From an uncultured Oscillospiraceae bacterium (GTDB lineage Bacteria > Bacillota > Clostridia > Oscillospirales > Oscillospiraceae): DNA of 64,000 nt. The DNA lies in the NCBI GenBank assembly GCA_934589225.1, contig CAKTNS010000004.1:1-64000 (forward strand). The letters run 5' to 3'. The position numbers and the translations under genes are program-made. Shown here in pieces: positions 8,197-16,853 of this stretch; within the stretch, counting starts at the first letter, position 1, and every line of letters begins with the position of its first letter. The notes under the pieces were generated by a model. The model saw nothing but the letters and a program-made list of their open reading frames with translations. It was not told the origin of the DNA and did not search any database.

Positions 8197-8715
8197 ATGA
8201 TACTTAAAACAGACAGACTTACCATTCGCCACATTGTAGCGGAGGATTGGAAAAGTGTCAAAGATATTTGGGAGGATTTTAACACGTCCGCCCTTTCACG
8301 CTACGACAAACCCCACATCACCGATGATGCCGACGTTCAGCCGAGAATTGCAAAGTGGGCGGCGGCCAACAGCGGTACGGAGCATATGTTTTTCGCCGTT
8401 TGCCTGGACGAAGCCGTGATCGGATACATTGCCTTTAACATCCGGGAGAACGGACATGAGATCGGATATTGTTTTCACTCCGCATATCACGGCAAGGGCT
8501 ATGCCAAGGAAAGCCTCTTGGCACTCATTGACTATATGCGCAGTCTTGGTATCAAAAGGCTGACCGCCGGCACGGCACTTCAGAATAGGCCCTCCGTCGG
8601 GCTGCTCAACTCCCTGGGCTTTGAGCGGATCGAAACAGAAAAGGTTTCCTTTTACAAGGATGCGGCCGGCAAGGATATTGTGTTCGATGGCGGTGTTTTT
8701 GAGCTGCTGCTGTAA
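8197..8715 (+). CDS. GNAT family N-acetyltransferase (RimJ/RimL-like)
   Basis: This 172-residue protein has a GNAT fold. It starts with the L-x-T-D-R-L-T-I-R pattern of the RimJ/RimL group and has the acetyl-CoA-binding segment H-G-K-G-Y-A-K-E near residues 101-108, followed by N-x-P-S-V-G-L-L-N-S-L-G-F-E-R. It would transfer an acetyl group to an amine on a protein or small molecule; the acceptor is unknown. AGGACG stands upstream of the ATG. It lies alone between the orphan antisense RNA promoter and a repeat block. Confidence 0.85.
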   Translation: MILKTDRLTIRHIVAEDWKSVKDIWEDFNTSALSRYDKPHITDDADVQPRIAKWAAANSGTEHMFFAVCLDEAVIGYIAFNIRENGHEIGYCFHSAYHGKGYAKESLLALIDYMRSLGIKRLTAGTALQNRPSVGLLNSLGFERIETEKVSFYKDAAGKDIVFDGGVFELLL

Positions 8716-9260
8716 GCGGGGACGGAACAACGCTCGGAATGACATGCCGGGGGGTGGTTCCATTCACCGGCACAGGTTATTATTGCCACGTGGCGGGCGG
8801 CAGGTTGCCGCCCCTACAATAATGTACATCGTTTTCCATATTTTTTAGAACGTAAAACCGGCATTGGATACGTTCTATATAAGGTATTTGTAACAATTTT
8901 GACGTAGGGGCGGCTAGTAGCCGCCCGCCACGTTGGACGTATAACCTGTGGAGGTGAATGGTATCACCCGAAATGTGGTACCCCCCACTGTAGCGGCGGC
9001 AATCTGCCGCCAACCGGCCCAGAGGGCCGGAACCGTGGTACGTTCGTATCCGTATATCCCACGGGGCTGGAGTGGCGTTGGGTCAACGCCGCTACATTTG
9101 TTCCGTATATTGTGTTTTACCATTCACCCACACAGGTTATATTCGATACGTGGCGGGCGGCAGATTGCCGCCCCTACATACTTTATCGGAGGGATGAAAA
9201 GAAACAACGTAGGTCGCTCCAACAATTGTCAACTGTCAATTGTCAATTGTCAATTTCGCC
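8716..9260. repeat. Non-coding block of palindromic GGGCGGC repeats
   Basis: No credible gene lies here. Three copies of a hairpin unit (GGGGCGGC, 5-base loop, GCCGCCCGCCACG) occur at 8793-8814 (minus), 8904-8932 (plus) and 9151-9177 (minus), each followed about 10 bases on by AACCTGTG-x-GG-TGAATGGT. A degenerate unit at 8990-9110 has a GGCCGG palindrome. The block ends in TTGTCAA heptamer repeats at 9225-9255. The same units recur near 14, 36, 41 and 64 kb. Confidence 0.75.
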
Positions 9261-9280
9261 CCCCCAGCGAGGGGATGCAT

Positions 9281-9328
9281 AAAATTCAGCGGAGCCTCCC
9301 GAACGTGGAGAGGCCCCGCTGAATTTTT
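9281..9328 (-). terminator. Terminator of the HAD phosphatase gene
   Basis: A long stem (AAAATTCAGCGG with CCGCTGAATTTTT, continued by GAGGC/GCCTC) overlaps the stop codon of the minus-strand gene and has T tracts on both sides. Confidence 0.88.
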
Positions 9329-10112
9329 AATGCAGGAGTTTAAAGTGTTCCAACGCCTTCTGAATGCCGTCTTCCAGCACCGGGGCCGTGACGTATTCCG
9401 ACACGGCTTTCAGTTCCTCCATGCCGCCGCCCAGGCAGGCGGTGTGGGCGGCTGCGGAGAACATGGGCAGGTCGTTGGTGCTGTCGCCAATGGCGAGCGT
9501 GTCCTCTTTCGATACCCCCAGGGCCGAGAGCAGGGTTTCCATGCCCGCGGCTTTGGAGCAGCCTTTGAGGACGAACTCCGTAAAGCTGTCGTCGCCCCGG
9601 TAGATGATTTCAAAATAGGGCTCCATTTCCCGGTAAAAGGCCTGGGCTGCCGCTGCATTCTGGCTCCAAATCACAAATTTCATAAACTGGGGATGCTCCT
9701 GGGCCGGGCAGACCCGGAAGCCCTTGGCCTCCATCCGTTCCATTTCCCGCTTCTGGGCCGGGTGGGCCACCAGCTCCGGCTCGTAGAGAATGGCCCCGTC
9801 GTCGGTTTCATACAGGGGCAGCACCCCCAGGCGTTTTGCCTGCTGCCGGACCAAATCGCACAGGCTGCGGTCCGGGCTTTTCCGCACCAGCCAGCGGTCT
9901 TCCAGGAAAATTTCCATGCCGCAGCCGCAGACAAAGGCGGAAAAGGCCATGGCCCGCACCCGGGGGTCAATGTGGGAATAGGGTCTTCCGGTGTTGACCA
10001 CGGGAATGTGGCCCAAAGCCCGGAGTTTTTCCACAGAATTCACGGTGGATTGTGGAATGATTTGGGTGCCCTCGTCTACGATGGTCCCGTCAATATCGAA
10101 AAAAATGACCAT
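9327..10112 (-). CDS. HAD-IIB (Cof-type) phosphatase
   Basis: This 261-residue cytosolic phosphatase has the HAD motifs: F-F-D-I-D-G-T at residues 4-10, N-T-G-R near 40, and G-D-S-T-N-D near 212. A C2-type cap domain lies between them, as in Cof/YidA sugar-phosphate phosphatases. The physiological substrate cannot be assigned. The gene is monocistronic: its stop lies in a terminator and a hairpin repeat element (10140-10300) lies between its start and the next minus-strand gene. Confidence 0.88.
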   Translation of the reverse strand: MVIFFDIDGTIVDEGTQIIPQSTVNSVEKLRALGHIPVVNTGRPYSHIDPRVRAMAFSAFVCGCGMEIFLEDRWLVRKSPDRSLCDLVRQQAKRLGVLPLYETDDGAILYEPELVAHPAQKREMERMEAKGFRVCPAQEHPQFMKFVIWSQNAAAAQAFYREMEPYFEIIYRGDDSFTEFVLKGCSKAAGMETLLSALGVSKEDTLAIGDSTNDLPMFSAAAHTACLGGGMEELKAVSEYVTAPVLEDGIQKALEHFKLLH

Positions 10113-10139
10113 AATGGTTCCTCTTTTGTATGGGTTCTA

Positions 10140-10300
10140 GGAAGCTCTGATTAAATCGGCAAGAGCTGACGGCGAAAGATTTTGCTTCCAGGCAAGATTC
10201 TAAAAGTGGTGGAATACTTTGTGTATTTCCCACTTTTAGAAGCGCAGACTGGGGGCAAAAGATTCGCCGCTCAGCCGCAGACGATTTATTCAGAGTTTCC
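10140..10300. mobile_element. MITE-like hairpin element, copy 1
   Basis: This 161-bp element has 19-bp terminal inverted repeats of consensus GGAARCTCTGAWTAAATCG, and nearly its whole length is self-complementary about an internal centre near 10220. Two more copies lie at 20023-20243 and 23474-23634. It encodes nothing. No target-site duplication was recognised. Its right end is 10 bases from the stop of the M14 peptidase gene, so it may also work as an RNA hairpin at that 3' end. Confidence 0.85.
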
Positions 10301-10310
10301 ATTGGAAAGC

Positions 10311-11237
10311 CTACCCCGGCAGGCCCAGGGCCGCGGTGGTGAGGATTCCCAGGTTATTGGCGTAAATGGTGTCAAATTGCTCCAGGGGCAGGGGATTTTC
10401 TCCCAGCCCTGCCTCAATGGTAAAGCCCGGGCGGCGGAAGGCCTTGATGAACCAGTCCTTGTACCCCGCAAAGCCGGAGGCGTAGGGGGCCTTCTCCAGG
10501 GAATAGCCGGAAAGTCTCGCAAATTCCCGGCCCAGGGCCAGAGCACCCACCACCTCGATGTCATCAAAATTCCAATAGATCAGCTGCCCCTGGGTGTGGT
10601 AGGCCAGCACCAGGGCCGGGTCTAGGTATTGGGTAAAGGATGCCAGAGCCCGGCATTCCCGCTGGGCCAAGGGAGCCTTGCCCACATAGTCCCGGGGGCC
10701 GGGCCGGGTGTATCCCTGGGTGAATTTGATCTCCCGGGCCTGGAGCCACCCGGCGGGGTACTGCAAATTCAGGTCCACTCCCAATAGATTGGCTTTCCAG
10801 CCGGAAGGGAAGGGGATGCTCGGGTAGTTTTCCGAAAGGGATTTGGCCTTTTCCCATTCCAGACTTCCCTTGGGGATGCCCCCGGTAACCAGGTCCACTC
10901 CGTCGGGGTTTACCATGGGAACCAGGAAAATCTGGCAGTTCTGCTCAAAAAGGGTGCCGGGAATGCCGTAGAGGCTGCCGCCCTCCATGATGGCCCGGGA
11001 CAGGTCCTCCGCAAATTGCAGCAGCACCGTGGCGGTGATCCACTCGTTGGCATGGTGGGCGGCGGTAAAGAGCACCGTCCGGTCTCCGCTGCCAATGGCC
11101 AGGGACAGAATTTCCCGGCCAAAGGCGGTGGTGCCGATGCAGCGGCTGCGGCACACGGGGTAGGTTTCCGTGATTTTTTGAATGGTCTCCCGATAGCGCC
11201 CATAGGTCATGGGCACGTTGGTTGGTACAATAGACAT
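10311..11237 (-). CDS. M14 family zinc carboxypeptidase
   Basis: This 308-residue peptidase has the M14 catalytic set: zinc ligands H62 and E65 (H-A-N-E), H214 (Y-H-T-Q-G-Q) and catalytic E275 (F-T-I-E-A-G-L-G-E-N-P). The segment resembles the gamma-D-glutamyl-diamino acid endopeptidase branch (M14C), which cuts peptidoglycan stem peptides. It has neither LysM domains nor a signal peptide, suggesting action on cytoplasmic muropeptides. AGGAGG precedes the ATG. It lies 54 bases downstream of mnmG on the same strand and may be read through from it. Confidence 0.87.
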   Translation of the reverse strand: MSIVPTNVPMTYGRYRETIQKITETYPVCRSRCIGTTAFGREILSLAIGSGDRTVLFTAAHHANEWITATVLLQFAEDLSRAIMEGGSLYGIPGTLFEQNCQIFLVPMVNPDGVDLVTGGIPKGSLEWEKAKSLSENYPSIPFPSGWKANLLGVDLNLQYPAGWLQAREIKFTQGYTRPGPRDYVGKAPLAQRECRALASFTQYLDPALVLAYHTQGQLIYWNFDDIEVVGALALGREFARLSGYSLEKAPYASGFAGYKDWFIKAFRRPGFTIEAGLGENPLPLEQFDTIYANNLGILTTAALGLPG

Positions 11238-11291
11238 GGCGCACCTCCTGAGGGAAAAGGAATTTTTCCCTAACAGGATATGCGGTAGCCC

Positions 11292-13157
11292 TTATTTTTG
11301 TTCCAGATAAATCATCAGCACCGCAATGTCCGCCGGGCTGACACCGGAGATGCGGCCCGCCTGGCCCAGAGATACCGGGCGGATATCCTGCAGCTTCTGC
11401 CGGGCTTCCAGCCGCAGACCCTGAATGGCGGAATAATCCAGGTCCTCCGGCAGCAGACGGGCTTCCTCTTTTTTAAATTCCGCCACCTGCTTTTCCTGCC
11501 GAGCCAAATAGCCCGCGTATTTGAGCTGAATTTCCACCTCGTCGGTGATGGACGAAGGCAGCTTCGGCCGCTGGGCGTCAAAGGGGGCCAGGTCCTCATA
11601 GGTCACCTGGGGGCGGCGCAACAGGTCTGCCAACCGGGCGGAGTTTGCCACGGGGGCCGTATCCCGGGCGGCGAGCATGTCATTGAGGGCCGGGCTTCCG
11701 GGGATGCCGCTGCCCTCCAAACGGGCGATTTCCCGTTTCACTGCCCGGTATTTTGCCTCCACTTCCTCCAACCGGCTTTGGGGCACCAACCCTACGGCGG
11801 CCCCCAGGGCAGTGAGCCGCTGGTCGGCGTTGTCCTGCCGGTGCAAGAGTCTGTATTCCGAGCGGCTGGTCATGATGCGGTAGGGCTCCTGGGTGCCCTT
11901 GGTCACCAGGTCGTCAATGAGGGTGCCGATGTAACTGGTATCCCGGGTGAGAATCAGGGGGGCCTTCCCCTGGATTTTAAGGGCTGCATTGATGCCCGCA
12001 ACCAAGCCCTGGACCGCCGCCTCCTCATAGCCGGAGGTGCCGTTGAACTGGCCCGCGCCGTACAGGCCGGAGATCAGCTTGCATTCCAGGGTGGGCTTCA
12101 ACTGGGTGGGGTCAACGCACTCGTATTCAATGGCGTAGGCAGGCCGCATCATTTCCGCCTGTTCAAGGCCTGGCACGGAGCGCAGCATTTGCAGCTGCAC
12201 ATCCTCCGGCAGGCTGGAGGAAAAGCCCTGGATATACATTTCCTCGGTGTTCAGGCCGCAGGGCTCAATGAACAGCTGGTGCCGCTCCTTGTCCGGGAAC
12301 CGGACGATTTTTGTTTCAATACTGGGGCAGTACCTGGGGCCGACCCCGGAAATGGTGCCGTCATAAATGGGGCTTTTGTCCAGGTTCTCCCGGATGATCC
12401 GGTGGGTTTCCTGGGTGGTGTAGGTCAGGTAGCAGACGGCAGAATTGTTCACCTTGTGGGCAGTGCGGAAGGAGAAGGGCTCCACGGTGTCGTCTCCCGG
12501 CTGCAGCTCCATTTTGGAAAAGTCAATGCTCCGCCGGTTCACCCGGGGAGGGGTGCCGGTTTTGAATCGCCGGAGGGACAGCCCCAAGGCCCGCAGACTG
12601 TCCCCCAGGCCGATGCTGGGGTGCATCCCGTCGGGGCCGGAGGGGATGACGCTGGAGCCGATGATGATGTCGGAATCCAGGTAGGTCCCCGTGGCAATGA
12701 CCACGGCCTTGGCGGCGTACTCCGCTCCCAGGTTGGTCTGTACTCCGGTGACGGCGCCATTTTCCGTCAGCACCCGGGTGATCTGGGCCTGCTTGAGCTC
12801 CAGGTGCTCCTGCCGCTCCAGGGTGTGCTTCATATACTCCTGGTACCGCCGCCGGTCCGCCTGGGCACGGAGGGAGTGGACCGCCGGGCCTTTGCCCCGG
12901 TTCAGCATCCGGTACTGAATGCAGCTGGCATCCGCCGCCAGACCCATTTCCCCGCCCAGGGCATCCAGCTCCCGGACCAGATGGCCCTTGCCGGTGCCGC
13001 CGATGGCGGGATTGCAGGGCAGGTTCCCCACGGCATCCAAATTGATGGTAAAGAGGATGGTGTGCAGCCCCAACCGGGCAGCGGCCAGAGCGGCTTCAAT
13101 GCCCGCATGGCCCGCGCCGATGACGGCTACGTCACAGCTTCCCAAAAAATAGCCCAT
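11292..13157 (-). CDS. mnmG: tRNA uridine-5-carboxymethylaminomethyl modification enzyme MnmG
   Basis: This 621-residue FAD enzyme (GidA) works with MnmE to modify the wobble uridine of certain tRNAs. It has the dinucleotide-binding [10 protein letters not shown] near residue 11, the G-G-T-G-K-G-H-L motif, the conserved P-R-Y-C-P-S-I-E segment, and a C-terminal MnmE-interaction domain ending at I-S-G-V-S-P-A-D-I. The ATG at 13157 has GGGAGG 7 bases upstream; it starts 2 bases after the trmB stop. MnmE is not in the window. Confidence 0.97.
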   Translation of the reverse strand: MGYFLGSCDVAVIGAGHAGIEAALAAARLGLHTILFTINLDAVGNLPCNPAIGGTGKGHLVRELDALGGEMGLAADASCIQYRMLNRGKGPAVHSLRAQADRRRYQEYMKHTLERQEHLELKQAQITRVLTENGAVTGVQTNLGAEYAAKAVVIATGTYLDSDIIIGSSVIPSGPDGMHPSIGLGDSLRALGLSLRRFKTGTPPRVNRRSIDFSKMELQPGDDTVEPFSFRTAHKVNNSAVCYLTYTTQETHRIIRENLDKSPIYDGTISGVGPRYCPSIETKIVRFPDKERHQLFIEPCGLNTEEMYIQGFSSSLPEDVQLQMLRSVPGLEQAEMMRPAYAIEYECVDPTQLKPTLECKLISGLYGAGQFNGTSGYEEAAVQGLVAGINAALKIQGKAPLILTRDTSYIGTLIDDLVTKGTQEPYRIMTSRSEYRLLHRQDNADQRLTALGAAVGLVPQSRLEEVEAKYRAVKREIARLEGSGIPGSPALNDMLAARDTAPVANSARLADLLRRPQVTYEDLAPFDAQRPKLPSSITDEVEIQLKYAGYLARQEKQVAEFKKEEARLLPEDLDYSAIQGLRLEARQKLQDIRPVSLGQAGRISGVSPADIAVLMIYLEQK

Positions 13158-13159
13158 GG

Positions 13160-13840
13160 TCAAGCCTCCCGGGGTTCCGCCTTTTCTTCCTTGGGGAGAA
13201 CAAAGGGCTTGCAAACCACCTCGCAGCGGTGGATGGGGGTTCCCAGAGTGTGGAACTTTTCCTCGTAGCCGGTCATAATGCCCACCACGCCGTCTTTGTG
13301 CAGGTCATCGGTGACGGCCTTGGTTTCCAGACCGCAGGCGGCGAATTCCTCCAAGGAGAAGGCAAAGAGGGGAGCGTTGTCGGTCTTGAAGTGAATTTCT
13401 CCCCCCGGGCGCACCACCCGGCAGTATTTGTCCAGGAAGCCCCGATGGGTCAGGCGGCGCTTGGCGTTCTTCTTCCGGGGCCAGGGGTCGGGGAAGTTGA
13501 TGAACAGCCGGTCAATTTCCTCCGGGGCAAAGACGGATTCGATTTCCGCCACGTCCATGTCAATGAAAAACACATTGGTAAGCCCCATGGCCTGGGCCTT
13601 CTCCATGGCCACCACCATGGCCTCCCGGCACCGCTCCACGGCAATCAGCAGCACCGTAGGATTATTTTGGGCAGTCTCCGCGGTGAATTTGCCCTTACCG
13701 CAGCCAACCTCCACCCAAAGGCCCGTACACTCCGGCATCAGCTCCCGCCAATGCCCCAACCGGGCCGCCGGCTCCTGAACACGCAGGGCCGCGCACTTCT
13801 CCATCCGGGGCTCCAGGTTCTTCATTTTTCTCATTCGCAT
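13160..13840 (-). CDS. trmB: tRNA (guanine-N7-)-methyltransferase
   Basis: This 226-residue enzyme methylates G46 of tRNA. It has the SAM-binding [10 protein letters not shown] motif and the TrmB signature [12 protein letters not shown] near residue 120, followed by K-R-R-L-T-H. The ATG at 13840 has GGAGG 8 bases upstream; an ATG 15 bases earlier overlaps that site. It forms an operon with mnmG, so two tRNA-modification enzymes are made together. Confidence 0.96.
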   Translation of the reverse strand: MRMRKMKNLEPRMEKCAALRVQEPAARLGHWRELMPECTGLWVEVGCGKGKFTAETAQNNPTVLLIAVERCREAMVVAMEKAQAMGLTNVFFIDMDVAEIESVFAPEEIDRLFINFPDPWPRKKNAKRRLTHRGFLDKYCRVVRPGGEIHFKTDNAPLFAFSLEEFAACGLETKAVTDDLHKDGVVGIMTGYEEKFHTLGTPIHRCEVVCKPFVLPKEEKAEPREA

Positions 13841-13959
13841 ATAATGATCCTCCATAATAAGGGTTTTGTGCAGAATTTAACACTTTATTATAGAAGGAAA
13901 CCGGAAAGAAGTCAAGAAAATCATGAAAAATTGATAACACTGCCCGCCGTGTTCTGAAT

Positions 13960-14660
13960 ACAACCCGTGTGAATGAATGGTATCACCTACCAGCGTGTCC
14001 GTAGGGGCGGCTATTAGCCGCCCGCCACGTTCCGATTACAACCCGTGCGGCTGAAAGAATCCACCTACCAGCGAAACCGTAGGGAACGGCCTGTGTGCCG
14101 TTCCGGGAAACGTAGCGACTACAACCCGTGCGGATGAGTGGTACCACGCGCCGACGAGTCCGTAGGGGAGGCAATCTGCCGCCCGCCACGTTGCAAATTC
14201 AACCTGTGTGGTTGAATGGAACCACGCAATGTAGCGGCGATGATTCATCGCCATGCAGCGTTCCGAATACAACCTGTTTGGTTGAACAGAACCACCCCCC
14301 GACATGTCATTCCGAGCGAACGCAGTGAGTCGAGGAATCTTCCCGAGTTGCATGTTTTATCTTGTGTCGCTTCCTTCACCAACGTGGTGGATTCCTCCAC
14401 TCCGCTGACGCTCAAGGCCTGAATGACATATTGGAGGGTGATTCCGTTTTGTCCGCACAGGTTATACTCGAAACGTGGCGGGCGGCAGGTTGCCGCCCCT
14501 ACGGTTACGCTGGTGGGCGGTACCGTTCAAACGCACAGGTTGTATTCGCAACGTGGCGGGCGGCTAGTAACCGATGAATGAATGTGTGATTGCCACCGGC
14601 AATCAATAAATTTTGATTCGCTGCGCGGAGCACCGCCCCTACAGGCGTGGTGCCATTTGT
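13960..14660. repeat. Non-coding composite repeat block
   Basis: No gene is supported here. Hairpin units of the GGGGCGGC/GCCGCCC family occur at 14001-14029, 14162-14190 and 14474-14501 with truncated ones between, each near a CAACCTGTG-x-GG-TGAATGG block. A second inverted-repeat unit spans 14303-14430: its ends TGTCATTCCGAGCG and GAATGACA are inverted, and its arms contain GAGGAATCTTC and GGATTCCTCCACTCC. The same unit recurs at 36427-36552 and 41138-41268. Confidence 0.7.
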
Positions 14661-14814
14661 CTGCACAGGTTATCATTGCCATGCTGCATGGTGGTGCTCC
14701 GCGCGGCTGTTCGGGAAGCTCCCAAAAGGGGCTTCAAGGGCCGGGCTTTGAAAAATGGCAGGCCCTCTTCCGGGAGGACAGAAATCGGGTGTTATCGGAC
14801 GATAGCGAATGGTA

Positions 14815-14882
14815 TCCAACTACAACTTCAACTACAACTACAACTACAACTTCAACTTCAGCTACAACTTCAACTTCAAACT
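14815..14882 (+). repeat. Hexanucleotide tandem repeat (CTACAA/CTTCAA)
   Basis: About eleven tandem hexamers of CTACAA or CTTCAA type run here with one CAGCTA variant. Reading frames through it give only Thr/Ser repeats or Leu/Gln repeats with no ribosome binding site, so it is treated as a microsatellite. The stretch from 14661 to 14980 shows nothing else beyond a small GGCGG hairpin near 14900. Confidence 0.7.
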
Positions 14883-14994
14883 AAAAAGACTATAAGGCGG
14901 GCAAGCCGCCTGTACCCGCCCGGCAGGAGTGCGGCTCTTTCGGTTGGATGGGGCTGACCCGGGTGGGATGCGCCCAGCCAACGGATGCCCCTTG

Positions 14995-15023
14995 TTGAAA
15001 CCTTGCCCCCGGGGTGCTATAAT
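14995..15023 (+). promoter_or_regulatory. Promoter of the MFS transporter gene
   Basis: TTGAAA (14995-15000), a 17-bp spacer and a perfect TATAAT (15018-15023) lie 33 bases upstream of the ATG. Confidence 0.8.
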
Positions 15024-15056
15024 GGCGGCGGACAATTGGAAAACAGGAGTATAAAC

Positions 15057-16208
15057 ATGAGCTTTTTATTGGGAATCATTTATCTGTCCTTTATCAGTCT
15101 GGGGCTGCCGGATGCGGTGCTTGGGGCGGCTTGGCCCAGTGTGTATCCGGAGTTTGGGGTGCCGGTGTCTTACGCCGGGGCAATTTCTATGATCATTGCC
15201 GTTGGTACCATTGTTTCCAGTCTGCAAAGCGACCGGCTTACAAGAACCTTCGGCACCGGGGCAGTAACGGCGGCAAGCGTTGGAATGACAGCCTTGGCCC
15301 TGTGGGGCTTTTCCGTGAGCCACCGTTTTTTGTTTCTGTGCCTGTGGGCCCTGCCCTACGGTCTGGGGGCCGGAAGCGTGGATGCTTCTTTGAACAATTA
15401 TGTGGCCCTGCACTACGCCAGCAAGCATATGAGCTGGCTGCACTGCATGTGGGGCATCGGCGCGACCCTGGGGCCCTATATGATGGGGGCCGCCCTTACC
15501 GGTGGATTTACATGGAATGCCGGGTATCGCACGATTTCCCTGCTGCAAATTCTCCTGACGGCGGTGCTGGTTTGGAACCTTCCCAAATGGAGGAAACAGA
15601 GCAAGGGGCCAGAGGAAAACGAAAGTCCAAAGGCGCTGAAGCTTCAAGAAATTCTTGGGATTCCTGGGGCCAAGGAGATCATGCTCTGCTTCTTTTGCTA
15701 TTGCGGCATCGAGCAGACAGCCATGCTGTGGGCCAGCAGTTACTTGAACCTTGCAAAGGGCGTAGACCCCAAGACGGCGGCCTCCTTTGCCGGGATGTTC
15801 TGCATCGGCATTACGGTTGGCCGGGGCATCAACGGATTTATTGCCATGAAGCTGAAAGACAGCCAGATGATCCGCATGGGACAGGTCCTTATTCTGCTGG
15901 GTGTTGCCGCAATGTTCCTGCCCTTTGGGCCTGTGGTTTCGTTGGTCGGGTTTTCCCTCGTGGGCCTGGGCTGTGCGCCCATCTATCCCTGCGTCATTCA
16001 TTCCACACCGGCACATTTTGGAGCGGAACGTTCCCAGGCCATGATTGGCGTGCAGATGGCCAGTGCCTATGTGGGAAACTGCCTGATGCCGCCGCTGTTT
16101 GGCTTTCTCGCTGACCATGTTTCCATTGGAATTTTGCCGCTGTTTCTGCTGATCCTCCTGGGGCTGATGGCCGCCATGCACGAACTGCTGGAACGGAAGA
16201 CCGCCTGA
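15057..16208 (+). CDS. Major facilitator superfamily transporter
   Basis: This 383-residue protein has about 12 membrane segments split by a charged loop near residue 185 (K-W-R-K-Q-S-K-G-P-E-E). Conserved features include L-G-L-P-D-A-V-L-G-A-A-W-P near the N-terminus and G-M-F-C-I-G-I-T-V-G-R in the second half. This pattern resembles the FucP/YfkF-like sugar or drug MFS branch, but the substrate is unknown. The ATG at 15057 has CAGGAG 7 bases upstream and a consensus promoter. It stands alone, ending near a hairpin at 16247. Confidence 0.85.
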   Translation: MSFLLGIIYLSFISLGLPDAVLGAAWPSVYPEFGVPVSYAGAISMIIAVGTIVSSLQSDRLTRTFGTGAVTAASVGMTALALWGFSVSHRFLFLCLWALPYGLGAGSVDASLNNYVALHYASKHMSWLHCMWGIGATLGPYMMGAALTGGFTWNAGYRTISLLQILLTAVLVWNLPKWRKQSKGPEENESPKALKLQEILGIPGAKEIMLCFFCYCGIEQTAMLWASSYLNLAKGVDPKTAASFAGMFCIGITVGRGINGFIAMKLKDSQMIRMGQVLILLGVAAMFLPFGPVVSLVGFSLVGLGCAPIYPCVIHSTPAHFGAERSQAMIGVQMASAYVGNCLMPPLFGFLADHVSIGILPLFLLILLGLMAAMHELLERKTA

Positions 16209-16246
16209 ACAAAGAAGGGACACCCGCCAGGTTCATAAACGAGAAA

Positions 16247-16275
16247 CCCCCAGCTTTCTTTGGCTGGGGGCAATC
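16247..16275 (+). terminator. Hairpin after the MFS gene, possible terminator
   Basis: An 8-bp GC stem (CCCCCAGC 16247-16254 with GCTGGGGG 16263-16270) follows the MFS stop by 39 bases. The T tract is weak (CAATCTTTG). Confidence 0.55.
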
Positions 16276-16342
16276 TTTGTGCGCCCAGCGGGCGCATGTT
16301 TCAAAGGGAGAAAGTCCCTCCCGATGATTTCTAAAATGCCTC

Positions 16343-16371
16343 TTGACAAATAATACTATGCGTTGTATAGT
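16343..16371 (+). promoter_or_regulatory. Promoter and PadR-type operator
   Basis: TTGACA (16343-16348), a 17-bp spacer and TATAGT (16366-16371) form the promoter. The sequence TACTATGCGTTGTATAGTA (16354-16372) has inverted TACTAT/ATAGTA arms covering the -10 box, as expected for autorepression by the PadR protein just downstream. Confidence 0.78.
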
Positions 16372-16393
16372 ACTACTTGAAAGGAGGTATTCC

Positions 16394-16714
16394 ATGGACA
16401 TTCAGTTAAAGCGGGGGCTGCTGGACGTGTGTGTGCTGGCGGCCATCAAGGAGGAAGACGGCTATGGATACCAGATCATCAAGGATATCCAGCCCTATGT
16501 GGAGATTGCGGAGTCCACCCTCTATCCCATTCTGCGACGGATGGAAAACGCCGGTCTTCTGACGGTGCGCACCGCCGAACACAGCGGCCGTCTGCGAAAA
16601 TACTACCATATCACCCAGGCGGGCTTGGACCGGTTGGAGGCCTTCCGGCAGGAATGGCAGGAAATGATGGCGATTTATAATTTTGTGACACGGGAGGGAA
16701 CGAGCCATGAATGA
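16394..16714 (+). CDS. PadR family transcriptional regulator
   Basis: This 106-residue winged-helix regulator has the PadR pattern L-K-R-G-L-L-D-V-C-V-L-A-A-I, D-G-Y-G-Y-Q-I, S-T-L-Y-P-I-L-R-R-M and G-R-L-R-K-Y-Y-H-I-T. AAGGAGG lies 7 bases before the ATG, and a palindromic operator covers its promoter. Its end overlaps the small coding frame at 16707, which in turn overlaps the HAAS-DUF4097 gene, giving a tightly coupled three-cistron unit. Confidence 0.92.
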   Translation: MDIQLKRGLLDVCVLAAIKEEDGYGYQIIKDIQPYVEIAESTLYPILRRMENAGLLTVRTAEHSGRLRKYYHITQAGLDRLEAFRQEWQEMMAIYNFVTREGTSHE

Positions 16715-16853
16715 GGGGCTGTGTCGGAACTATGATTTGTGGCTGCGGCTTTCCATGGAACCTCCATGGGGGCAGCTTTGGCGGGAGGAAGCCATTCGGG
16801 AGCCCCAGCAGACGAAAAAGAAAAAGAAAACGCTCAGGAGGAACAGAAAATGA
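16707..16853 (+). CDS. Small 48-residue linking ORF between PadR and HAAS genes
   Basis: A 48-codon frame starts 8 bases inside the padR end and stops in a T-G-A that overlaps the ATG of the next gene (ATGA). The product is rich in tryptophan and basic residues: L-W-L-R-L-S-M-E-P-P-W-G-Q-L-W near the middle, then a run of lysines. GGGAGG lies upstream. Overlaps at both ends suggest real translation or a coupling leader. No family was recognised. Confidence 0.5.
   Translation: MNEGLCRNYDLWLRLSMEPPWGQLWREEAIREPQQTKKKKKTLRRNRK

Noticed and set aside
11252..11270. GGGAAAAGGAATTTTTCCC as terminator between mnmG and the M14 gene
   Set aside because: The stem is short and AT-rich in the middle with no T tract after it; read-through is as likely.
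11298..13268. A 656-codon plus-strand frame opposite mnmG
   Set aside because: It is antisense to mnmG and trmB, shows no domain and has no ribosome binding site.
14582..14884. Thr/Ser-repeat reading frame over the hexanucleotide repeat
   Set aside because: No ribosome binding site, and the repeat stays open in several frames. It is a microsatellite.
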